This document shows, one piece after another, positions 9,173 through 16,043 of a stretch of 64,000 nt of DNA. The notes beneath the pieces are model-generated. The model did no database searches, was not told the origin of the DNA, and worked only from the letters and a program-made list of their open reading frames with translations. The DNA is from Erythrobacter tepidarius (GTDB lineage: Bacteria > Pseudomonadota > Alphaproteobacteria > Sphingomonadales > Sphingomonadaceae). How positions within the stretch are numbered: the first letter of the stretch is position 1; every line of letters starts with the position of its first letter. A program made the position numbers and the translations under genes. Location: positions 1-64,000 of the forward strand of contig NZ_MUYJ01000012.1 of assembly GCF_002155695.1 (NCBI RefSeq), written 5' to 3'.

Positions 9173-9994
9173 TCAGCGGCGGTAGTAGTCCTCGGTGTTG
9201 AGGAAGGCGCGCTGCCCTTCTGGTGTGGCATTACGCACCGGATCGTCCTCGGAAGTGATTGGCCCTCGCCATGCGGTGACGCGCAGTGGGGTCGAGCGGT
9301 ATTCAGTGCGCGGATCGCGCACGTGCGGGCAGTTGGCGATCACCACGATCACGTCCATTTCGGCCCGCAGCGTCACTGCGCGGCCTGGAGCGAAGGGACC
9401 GATCACCGATCTGATCGCCCCGTCGGACTCGATTACCGTGCCCTTGAACAGGTTGATGCAGGGATGGACGTCGCGTCGGGTCAGCCCGTGCTTGGCCGCG
9501 CCGAGGATTAGCCGGTCGCGCCCGTTGGGATAGGGCCCCGAATTGCGCCCGTCGCCATATTTCGCGGCATTGGTGGCGGCGTTGGAGGTCCCGCAGAAGG
9601 CATCATGGGTTCCCGCGTCGTCGGCGATAATGCTCATCAGCACCCGACCCATGTCCGACAGCAGGAGTTTGCCGACACCCAGATACGCGTTCCATTGTAC
9701 CTTCACGGTATCGGCAACATTGAGCCTTTCGGTCGGCAATTCGGCATTGAAGATGTTGAGCGAGGCACAGGCATCGCCGCCCTTGTCGATCAGCCGCATA
9801 CGGGTGCCGCGCGCCAGCCTACGCGAGGTGTAGCCGCCGGGCGCGACGGTTTCTTCCCATACCAGATCGCCGGGCGAGACGCCTGCCGGCAGATCGTCGG
9901 CCACCGGCGGCAGGATCGGCATGGTCTCGATCCGGGTGCCGCCTTGCGCGCGCGCATGTTCGCGCGCCGCTTTCGGATCGGCAGTCTGGCTCAT
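9173..9994 (-). CDS. DUF1989 protein, second probable carboxyguanidine deiminase subunit
   Basis: At 273 aa, it is the longer DUF1989 paralogue, long named urea carboxylase-associated protein 2. The core matches its neighbour: DAFCGTSNAATNAAKYG, then HGLTRRDVHPCINLFKG and VIANCPHVRDP. The N-terminal 40 residues (to about ETMPILPPV) are an extension absent from the 211-aa paralogue. The start ATG overlaps the stop of the NikR-like regulator, so the two are translationally coupled. Known biochemistry of the family pairs it with the other DUF1989 protein to hydrolyse carboxyguanidine to allophanate and ammonia. That would place it between the carboxylase and allophanate hydrolase in the pathway. 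Confidence 0.85.
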   Translation of the reverse strand: MSQTADPKAAREHARAQGGTRIETMPILPPVADDLPAGVSPGDLVWEETVAPGGYTSRRLARGTRMRLIDKGGDACASLNIFNAELPTERLNVADTVKVQWNAYLGVGKLLLSDMGRVLMSIIADDAGTHDAFCGTSNAATNAAKYGDGRNSGPYPNGRDRLILGAAKHGLTRRDVHPCINLFKGTVIESDGAIRSVIGPFAPGRAVTLRAEMDVIVVIANCPHVRDPRTEYRSTPLRVTAWRGPITSEDDPVRNATPEGQRAFLNTEDYYRR

Positions 9995-10473
9995 TCGGCC
10001 GCCTCCTGCGTGGCGGGCGCACCCGTCCCTTCTTGCTCATGCAGCGGCGGGAGCAGTGCGGTGGTGGTGACAAGCTGCAATTGCTGCACACCCCTGATGG
10101 CTCGCAGCGCGTCGCACAATTGCTTCAATCGTACGGCGGGGCCCTGCACCAGCAGCACCTCCAATGACTGATCTTGTTCTAGAAACACGTGCTGCGAGGA
10201 GATCACCTCTTTCAGGTAATCGCTCTGAGTCTCGGCGAGCTGCTGGCGCACCCGTCCGCCGCCGCCTGCGTAGACGATGGTGACGGTGCCCGCGAGCATC
10301 TCGTCCGGGCGGGTCAGCGCCTCGTGCTCGGCCAGCGCGTGACGGATCAGCTCGGCGATCAGCTGCGAGCGCGAGGGCAGGGCGCGTTCCTCCACCATCA
10401 CGTCGAGCTGGCGGAACAGTTCGGCCGGAAGGCTCATCGACAGCCGGGCGAGACGGGAAGATTCGGTGCTCAT
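9991..10473 (-). CDS. NikR-like ribbon-helix-helix regulator lacking the nickel site
   Basis: At 160 aa, it has the NikR layout: an N-terminal ribbon-helix-helix (LARLSMSLPAELFRQLDVMV, then SRSQLIAELIRHAL) and a C-terminal ACT-like domain. It aligns without gaps to the nickel-binding stretch of E. coli NikR, at a constant offset of 8. The four nickel ligands H76, H87, H89 and C95 fall on S84, H95, F97 and S103, so only one is kept. It should therefore respond to something other than nickel, or to none. It sits between the transporter and catabolic genes of the guanidine/urea operon, with a palindrome right in front of it that recurs upstream of the transporter, so it is the likely regulator of this operon. 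The ligand is unknown. Confidence 0.85.
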   Translation of the reverse strand: MSTESSRLARLSMSLPAELFRQLDVMVEERALPSRSQLIAELIRHALAEHEALTRPDEMLAGTVTIVYAGGGGRVRQQLAETQSDYLKEVISSQHVFLEQDQSLEVLLVQGPAVRLKQLCDALRAIRGVQQLQLVTTTALLPPLHEQEGTGAPATQEAAE

Positions 10474-10490
10474 GCGCGATCCATCTCAAT

Positions 10491-10516
10491 TATTACATTT
10501 CTAGTCAATCGTAATA
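10491..10516. promoter_or_regulatory. Predicted operator A of the NikR-like regulator
   Basis: TATTAC-N14-GTAATA is a perfect 6-base inverted repeat, with the same 26-base length as the site at 13270. Reversed, it matches that site at 22 of 26 positions. It starts 17 bases upstream of the regulator ATG and contains the stop codon of the ATPase gene, so it would act on an internal promoter (autoregulation). Spacing and half-site resemble known NikR operators. Confidence 0.7.
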
Positions 10517-11265
10517 CTGGTGGATTCGTTTGCCTGCTCATCGGATGCGGTCTTGCGGGTAAGGGCGATGTCGTAGATCACCCCCGCGCCGTATCGCTGC
10601 GGGGCGTGGGGATCGTGGCGGCGCTTGTCGAGCGTGATCACCCGCGTGCCGAGCGCGAAGGCTTCCTTGATGTCGTGGGTGACCATCACGATGGTCAGTC
10701 CGAATTCGCGCCACAGCCGGGTGATGAGGACGTGCATGTCGGCGCGGATGCCGGGATCGAGCGCGCCGAACGGCTCGTCGAGCAACAGAATGCGGGGTCG
10801 CATGATCAGCGCCTGCGCGATGGCGAGGCGCTGCTGCATCCCGCCCGACATTTCGCTGGGGTAGAGATGCAGGCTGTCGGCAAGTCCCACTGCGGCGAGC
10901 ATCTCCTCGGCTTGCGCGCGGGCTGCGCGACGCGCACTGCCGAACAGCCGCGCGGTGAAGGGCGCGCCCGCAAGTTCGAGCCCGAGCATGGTGTTGCCGA
11001 GGGCATTGAGATGCGGGAACACCGAATAGCGCTGGAACACCACCCCGCGATCAGGCCCGCATTCGGCCGGCAGCGGCCGTCCGTCAAGCGTAATGCGCCC
11101 GCGGCTCGGCTGGTCCTGCCCGAGGATGACGCGCAGCAGGCTGCTCTTGCCCGCACCCGAAGGCCCGATGACTGAGACGAAGGCGCCTTCGGCAATGTCG
11201 AGGCTGATGCGCTCGAGCACAACCTTCTCGCCATATTCGACCCAGACATTGGAGAGGCGCAGCAT
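10501..11265 (-). CDS. ABC transporter ATPase, NitT/TauT type
   Basis: This is the ATP-driving subunit of the uptake system encoded with the adjacent permease and binding protein. It has Walker A GPSGAGKSS, a Q-loop (VFQRYSVFPHLN), ABC signature MSGGMQQR, Walker B ILLLDEPFGALD and the H-loop VMVTHDIKEA. The 254-aa length is normal for the family. The start chosen is the ATG of MLRLSNVW, 4 bases after the permease stop. A start 11 codons earlier would overlap the permease. Relatives in carboxylase operons are annotated as urea- or guanidine-linked transporters. The substrate here is inferred from context. Confidence 0.92.
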   Translation of the reverse strand: MLRLSNVWVEYGEKVVLERISLDIAEGAFVSVIGPSGAGKSSLLRVILGQDQPSRGRITLDGRPLPAECGPDRGVVFQRYSVFPHLNALGNTMLGLELAGAPFTARLFGSARRAARAQAEEMLAAVGLADSLHLYPSEMSGGMQQRLAIAQALIMRPRILLLDEPFGALDPGIRADMHVLITRLWREFGLTIVMVTHDIKEAFALGTRVITLDKRRHDPHAPQRYGAGVIYDIALTRKTASDEQANESTSITID

Positions 11266-11269
11266 CGTC

Positions 11270-12085
11270 TCAACGCCTCGCCTTGTGCGCCCAGCCAAAC
11301 GCTAGGCGGCTGGTGCGGCTGAGCACAAAATCCATTGCGACAGCGAGCAGCGCGATCCACCCGACGTAGGGGATGATCACGTCCATCGCGAGGTAGCGGC
11401 GCACCAGAAAGATGCGGTAGCCAAGCCCGACATCGGCCGCGATCGCCTCGGCCGAGATCAGGAACACCCAGGCCGGGCCGAGCGAGAGGCGAAGCTCTTC
11501 GATCAGACGTGGCAGGGCCTGCGGCAGCGCGACGCGCAGCAGCAATTGCCAGCTTGATGCGCCCAGCGTCAGCGCCTTGACCATCTGCTCACGCGGCAGG
11601 GCGCTGATGTGACCGGCAAGGTCACGGAGCATGAATGGCGTAATGCCGACCACGATCAACGCGACCTTGGCGGTTTCGCCCAGCCCGAAGATGATGAACA
11701 GGATTGGCAGCAGGGCGATCGGCGGGATCACCGCGATGGCGGTCACCAGCGGACTGAAGAAGGCGCGCACCGGTGGCAGTGCGCCGAGCATCAGACCCGC
11801 CAGCAAGGCTGACAGCGTGGCAATGCCGAGCCCAATGCCGAGACGCGAAAGGCTGGCAAGCGTGTCGGCCCAGAACAGCAGCTCGCCCGACAGCGGATCA
11901 GGCTCAAACAACAGCGCTGCCATCGCGCTCGCCATCGCACCGGGCAGAGGGAGGATCTTGTCCGCAGGATTTTCTGCATGGCGCGCAGCGGCGGCGACGA
12001 CGTAGCCTAGCACGACCAGCGCCAGCGGCAGGCCACCCAGCAACAGCGCCTGACCCCGGCCGATCCTGCGGTTGACCCAGCGCAT
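11270..12085 (-). CDS. ABC transporter permease, NitT/TauT type
   Basis: This inner-membrane channel subunit (271 aa) has about six hydrophobic segments, the first LLLGGLPLALVVLGYVVAAA, later VTAIAVIPPIALLPILFIIF. The cytoplasmic EAA-type coupling loop near LGASSWQLLLRVALPQALPR contacts the ATPase. The start is the ATG of MRWVNRRIG, preceded by GAGGGG, with a 22-base gap after the binding-protein gene. The longer frame upstream would run into that gene and is not a good start. It works with the ATPase and lipoprotein encoded on either side to import the carboxylase substrate. Confidence 0.92.
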   Translation of the reverse strand: MRWVNRRIGRGQALLLGGLPLALVVLGYVVAAAARHAENPADKILPLPGAMASAMAALLFEPDPLSGELLFWADTLASLSRLGIGLGIATLSALLAGLMLGALPPVRAFFSPLVTAIAVIPPIALLPILFIIFGLGETAKVALIVVGITPFMLRDLAGHISALPREQMVKALTLGASSWQLLLRVALPQALPRLIEELRLSLGPAWVFLISAEAIAADVGLGYRIFLVRRYLAMDVIIPYVGWIALLAVAMDFVLSRTSRLAFGWAHKARR

Positions 12086-12107
12086 CGAACCAGCCCCTCG
12101 ATGCCTC

Positions 12108-13208
12108 TTAAAGCTTGCCGTCGGCGGCGAGCTGCATAAAGGTAGGATCGAAGCGCAGTGTGATCGCGTTTTTGTCGCCGAGCGTTTTGCCGCCCGGAAA
12201 CGCCATGCCGACGGCGTCCGCAGAGCGCGCGCCCTGTCCAAAAAGCCCCTGTGCAAAACTGAAATCGCGCACCCGCTTCATGGTGGTGACCAGCTCTGGT
12301 GAGGCCATCGCGGCAACAGCGGCCTTGGGATCGGTGTAGAGGAAAGTGGTCGAAAGCTGGCTTTCGAATTCCTTTGGCGTGGTGCCCGCAAGTTTCGCCA
12401 TCGCAGCCCGTGCGTCCTGCCCTTGCGCGTCCTGCCGCGCCATCAGCGCCATTGTCTCGTACCAGATCCCGGCGAGGGCCTTGCCGAGATTGGGGTTGGC
12501 CTTGAGGGTTGCAGTGTCGACCACCAAGAGATCGAGAATCTCGCCCGGGATGTCCGCCGAGGTGAAAACTGCGGTGGTGCCGGGCACACCCTTCATGGCA
12601 GTGAGCTGCGGGTTCCACGCGACTGCGGCAGTCACCGCCGGCGAGGTGAAAGCGCTGGCAATATCGGCATCGGCAGTGTTGACCGTCTTCACGTCGGCCA
12701 GCTTCATTCCGTTGGTCTCGAGGGCTCGGGCGAGCAGGTAGTGCGACACCGAAAGCTCGACCAGGTTGACCTTGCGACCCTTGATAGCGGCGACATCGCT
12801 ACCGCCTTTGAGCAGCACCGCGTCGTTACCGTTGGAATAGTCGCCCAGAATGATCACGCTGGTATCCTTGCCGCCAGCGGCCGGAATGGTGAGTGCGTCC
12901 ATGTTGGCAACCGTCACCCCGTCGAGCTTGCCGGCGGTGTATTGATTGACCGATTCGACGTAATCATTGACCTGCACGAACTTGATGGTGAGGCCGTATT
13001 TATCGGCCCATTTCTTCACGATCCCGGCTTGTTCGGCATAGGGCCAAGGCATCCATCCGGCATATATCGACCAGCCGATATTGAACTCGGTGCGCGGCTC
13101 GGCTGGGCTCTTCGCATCCGAACAGCCCGCCACCGCCATGGCCGCCGCCAGCGCCAATGCACAGGCAATCACAACGGAGCAAGTTGCACGGCGAACATGG
13201 TGGAACAT
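12108..13208 (-). CDS. ABC transporter substrate-binding lipoprotein
   Basis: This is the periplasmic binding component, 366 aa, first gene of the guanidine/urea operon. It begins with a lipoprotein signal peptide ending AVAGC (lipidated C29), and the mature part starts FNIGWSIYAGWMPWPYAEQAG, as in NitT/TauT-type binding proteins found with urea carboxylase operons. The start is the ATG of MFHHVRRA, with AAAGGA about 9 bases upstream. A start 18 codons earlier lacks a site and would spoil the signal peptide. Its promoter region contains operator B and faces a divergent lipoprotein gene, so both may be controlled by the NikR-like protein. The ligand is inferred to be guanidine or urea. Confidence 0.9.
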   Translation of the reverse strand: MFHHVRRATCSVVIACALALAAAMAVAGCSDAKSPAEPRTEFNIGWSIYAGWMPWPYAEQAGIVKKWADKYGLTIKFVQVNDYVESVNQYTAGKLDGVTVANMDALTIPAAGGKDTSVIILGDYSNGNDAVLLKGGSDVAAIKGRKVNLVELSVSHYLLARALETNGMKLADVKTVNTADADIASAFTSPAVTAAVAWNPQLTAMKGVPGTTAVFTSADIPGEILDLLVVDTATLKANPNLGKALAGIWYETMALMARQDAQGQDARAAMAKLAGTTPKEFESQLSTTFLYTDPKAAVAAMASPELVTTMKRVRDFSFAQGLFGQGARSADAVGMAFPGGKTLGDKNAITLRFDPTFMQLAADGKL

Positions 13209-13269
13209 GATTCGGATTCCTTTCGCAGATGCAGCATCTCCCCATCGCCCCGCTTTGTCCATGGGGAAT

Positions 13270-13295
13270 TATTACGATTGTGAAAAAATGTAATA
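13270..13295. promoter_or_regulatory. Predicted operator B of the NikR-like regulator
   Basis: TATTAC-N14-GTAATA again, with the same left flank AAT as operator A. It lies almost midway between two divergent starts: 61 bases from the binding-protein ATG (13208) and 58 bases from the propeller lipoprotein ATG (13354). It could therefore control both genes. No clear -35/-10 pair could be assigned around it. Confidence 0.7.
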
Positions 13296-13316
13296 TACAT
13301 ATCCTGACTTCCCGAC

Positions 13317-13334
13317 AGACCGGAAAATCGGTCT
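13317..13334. repeat. Small inverted repeat in the divergent promoter region
   Basis: AGACCG and CGGTCT form a perfect 6-base stem around the 6-base loop GAAAAT, 19 bases before the propeller lipoprotein start. It could be a hairpin in that gene's leader or a second protein site. It lacks the features of a terminator or a known riboswitch class. Confidence 0.3.
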
Positions 13335-13353
13335 CTTGCAAGGAAGAAAGCCT

Positions 13354-14316
13354 ATGGCCCGTCACTCTGCTGTATGCCCGCTGGCGCTGGTTCTGGCCTC
13401 GGCTCTGGCGGTTTCCTGTGCGGCGCAGCAACCGCCCCCGCCTGCCGAGGAACCGGCGCTCAAATTGGTGGAGAAGACCTTCGACGTGCCGGGCTTTGCC
13501 GATTTTCTCGCGGTCGATGGCGACTCTGTGTGGGTCACCAATAACGGGCGCGTCGAGCAGTGGTCGACCACCGGCAAAGTGGCGAGCTTTGCCGTACCGC
13601 GGCCCTGTGGAACAATGGCGATTGCCGAAGGCTCGCTCTGGGTCGCCAATTGCAAGGGCGCGGAAATCTATCGCATCAATCTCGAAACCGTGTCGCTCGA
13701 AGCCACCATCGCCAGTGGTCTGGCCAATCCCAAGGGCGAGACCAACGTCGTGGCGGGTGCGGGTTCGGTGTGGGTGGCGAGCGACCCGGAGGGCAAGATC
13801 GCGCGCATCGATCCGGCCACCAACTCCGTCGTCACCACTATCCCGGTTGCGCCCGAGACGTGGTATCTCGCCTATGGCTTCGACGCGTTGTGGGCGGTAT
13901 CGAGCCAGGGCAGGGTGCTCCAGCGGATCGATCCGGAGAGCAACCGTGTCACCGGCACGGTCGTGCTTGGTGATACTCCTGGCTTCCTCGCCGCAGGAGA
14001 GGGCGCGGTGTGGGTGCAGGAACAGGGCGATGGGACCGTCGCCAAGGTCGATCCGACAAGGCTCGTGGTGGCGGGGCGCACCAAGGTTGGCGCGAATCTC
14101 AAATGGGGCGATATCGACACCGGCGGCGGCGCCGTGTGGCTGCGCACCACCGATGATCAGACGCTGGTGGTGATCGATCCTGCCAACGGAGCGATTCGCG
14201 CGCGACTCGGAGCAGCGGTGGGCAGCGGTGCGCTGCGCTGGACACCGGCTGGCGTGTGGACTTCCGCCCATGATAACCAGACTCTCTCGTGGTGGAGTGC
14301 CCCGGAAACACGGTGA
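13354..14316 (+). CDS. Beta-propeller lipoprotein, function unknown
   Basis: This predicted periplasmic lipoprotein (320 aa) has a signal peptide ending LAVSC. Repeats of the type DSVWVTN, GSLWVAN, GSVWVAS, DALWAVS and GAVWVQE, spaced about 40 residues apart, mark a YVTN/virginiamycin-lyase-like seven-bladed propeller. No catalytic motif is seen. The start is the ATG after AAGGAAG. An earlier TTG in frame lacks a binding site. It is divergent from the guanidine/urea transporter and shares the intergenic region holding operator B. It may be an accessory of that uptake system or a sensor domain partner, but nothing in the sequence proves this. Confidence 0.75.
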   Translation: MARHSAVCPLALVLASALAVSCAAQQPPPPAEEPALKLVEKTFDVPGFADFLAVDGDSVWVTNNGRVEQWSTTGKVASFAVPRPCGTMAIAEGSLWVANCKGAEIYRINLETVSLEATIASGLANPKGETNVVAGAGSVWVASDPEGKIARIDPATNSVVTTIPVAPETWYLAYGFDALWAVSSQGRVLQRIDPESNRVTGTVVLGDTPGFLAAGEGAVWVQEQGDGTVAKVDPTRLVVAGRTKVGANLKWGDIDTGGGAVWLRTTDDQTLVVIDPANGAIRARLGAAVGSGALRWTPAGVWTSAHDNQTLSWWSAPETR

Positions 14317-14554
14317 ATCGCACTTAAGGATTGACCTTGGCGGCCAAAACGGGTGAGGTCACGACTCTTCCGGTCCTGTCGCACCGGCGTGTTACGGGGC
14401 TCCGGAAGGGGCTGCTCGCCATGCTGCGGACGGCTCACCTCTCTAGTGGTCTAACTATCCGCGGGTGGGATCTTCCGCCGGGTTATCGCAAAGGGCCGTC
14501 AGAGAAGCCCCGCCGTTATGCCCGCTCGTCCCGATCCGTCGTAGGGAGGGTGCT

Positions 14555-15613
14555 ATGCAGGTGCAAACGGGCTTCGTCAGGACCGATCCAGACAGCCTCA
14601 TTGGCTGCCTGACGTACCAGAGCCGCGCTGTCTCGCGATCGACCGAAAGCGAACTCGAACAGCTTGTTTCTCAGGCGCGCAGGCGCAACCGCAGCCTTGG
14701 CGTGACTGGCATGCTGCTCTATGACAACGGGCGCTTCCTCCAGACGCTCGAAGGCCCGCCGCGCGGGCTCAAGCAGGTCTGGTCGTCGATTTGCCGCGAC
14801 CAGCGTCACTGCGACATCGAAGTGCTGACCGAGCATATGGTTGGCAGCCGCCTGTTTTCCGACTGGGATCTGCTGCTCTACAGCCGCGAAGATGCGTCAT
14901 GTCGCACCAGCCGCGCCAGCGATCTCGCCCCGCACGCGCTGGCGCACTACGTGCCGGGCATGGCACAGCTTGCGCTCGACGGCGATGACGTGCGGATCAA
15001 TGCCCGCTTGGCGAGCGTGACGGAACAGGGCTGGAGCGCGGACGATATCATATCGCACCTGATCGAGCCTGTGGCGCGCGCGATGGGCGATGCGTGGCTG
15101 GCCGATCAGTGCTCAGAGTTCGAGCTCACCGTGGGGCTAAGCATGCTGCAACTGGCCGGCCATGCGGTTCGTAGCCATGCCGGATGCGCCGGCGCGACCC
15201 TGCGTCGCAGCCGCTATTCTATCCTGCTGGCGACCGCACCGGGTGAGCCCCACATGCTGTCTACCGCGATGCTTGCCGATCAGTTCACCGATGCCGGCTG
15301 GCGGGTGGACATGGCCTTCCCCGGCAGCAAGGAAGCGCTCGCCAACCAGATCGCGCAGCAGGGCCACGATGCGGTGGATATCGCCCTGTCCGACGCTCTG
15401 CCACGCCCGCGTGCGTTGCTGGAGCTGCGCGAAATGGTGGACTATTGCCGCAAGGCCACGCCGGACAATCTGGTGGTGGTCTCGGTCGGCGGGCGAATGT
15501 TCGCCGAGGCGACTGCCACCGCGGCCACGGTCGGTGCCGATCACGCGCGCCGTTCGGTCGGTGGCACCTGCGTCCGCCTCGCCCAGCTGATCCGGCAGGG
15601 GCGCAGCCTCTAG
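14555..15613 (+). CDS. AppA-like BLUF photoreceptor with B12/heme-type domain
   Basis: This 352-aa blue-light sensor has a BLUF domain (about 16-110) binding FAD. The photocycle residues fall on the same numbers as in Rhodobacter AppA: Y21, N45, Q63 (GRFLQTLEG) and W104 (FSDWD). AppA M106 is leucine here. Residues about 145-350 form a helical bundle plus a cobalamin-binding-like (SCHIC) fold, with GEPHMLS (H233) where B12 proteins have DxHxxG. It ends there, without AppA's long Cys-rich tail. In AppA these two domains antagonise the PpsR repressor in response to light and redox/heme. The start is the ATG after AGGGAGG. The 238-base region before it shows nothing else clear. Confidence 0.85.
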   Translation: MQVQTGFVRTDPDSLIGCLTYQSRAVSRSTESELEQLVSQARRRNRSLGVTGMLLYDNGRFLQTLEGPPRGLKQVWSSICRDQRHCDIEVLTEHMVGSRLFSDWDLLLYSREDASCRTSRASDLAPHALAHYVPGMAQLALDGDDVRINARLASVTEQGWSADDIISHLIEPVARAMGDAWLADQCSEFELTVGLSMLQLAGHAVRSHAGCAGATLRRSRYSILLATAPGEPHMLSTAMLADQFTDAGWRVDMAFPGSKEALANQIAQQGHDAVDIALSDALPRPRALLELREMVDYCRKATPDNLVVVSVGGRMFAEATATAATVGADHARRSVGGTCVRLAQLIRQGRSL

Positions 15614-15619
15614 CGGCGG

Positions 15620-16012
15620 CTATACCAGCCCGAGGCGTTCGAGCTTCATGGCCAGCCGTCCGGGGAGCACATCGCCGATGGCTTCTCCTTGGGCCACATC
15701 GGGAGGGGCCTTGTCCTCCGTGAGATAGCGCCAGCCCTGATGCGCGCGCTTGGGCTGGGTGTGGACGCGGATAAGCTTCGCCTCGAGCATGATGTCCCAA
15801 CGTCCGTCCTCGGTTTGCTCGAAGCCGAGGATGCGCGAGCGCGCGACGATAGCGTGATTTATGATCCAGTAAAGCGATCCGCCCACGCATTCCGCGTGCC
15901 GCGTCGGCCGGTTGCGGGTGGTCAGCGCGATCACATCGCGGCCACGATACCAGCCCTCAAGTTGCTCGTAGCTTTTCGCGCCGAAGGCGATCTTGGTCAG
16001 GTGGAGAGGCAT
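15620..16012 (-). CDS. DUF1489 family protein
   Basis: This 130-aa conserved alphaproteobacterial protein of unknown function matches DUF1489 throughout (MPLHLTKIAFGAKSYEQL at the start, YWIINHAIVARSRILGFE in the middle, HQGWRYL later). It is probably cytoplasmic, with no signal peptide or membrane segment. The ATG used gives the family's normal N-terminus. An upstream in-frame start adds ten residues with no homology. It converges with the BLUF gene, with 6 bases between stops. The sequence suggests no functional link to its neighbours. Confidence 0.85.
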   Translation of the reverse strand: MPLHLTKIAFGAKSYEQLEGWYRGRDVIALTTRNRPTRHAECVGGSLYWIINHAIVARSRILGFEQTEDGRWDIMLEAKLIRVHTQPKRAHQGWRYLTEDKAPPDVAQGEAIGDVLPGRLAMKLERLGLV

Positions 16013-16043
16013 GTCCGGCCTCTCCCGCGCTCCCGCACGCAAG

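Noticed and set aside
13209..13353. Possible guanidine riboswitch before the transporter operon
   Set aside because: I could not see the conserved paired elements of ykkC-type RNAs. Only a palindrome and a 6-base hairpin are present. A covariance search would settle it.
14331..14612. 93-codon ORF before the BLUF gene
   Set aside because: No binding site and no recognisable sequence, and it overlaps the true BLUF start in another frame.
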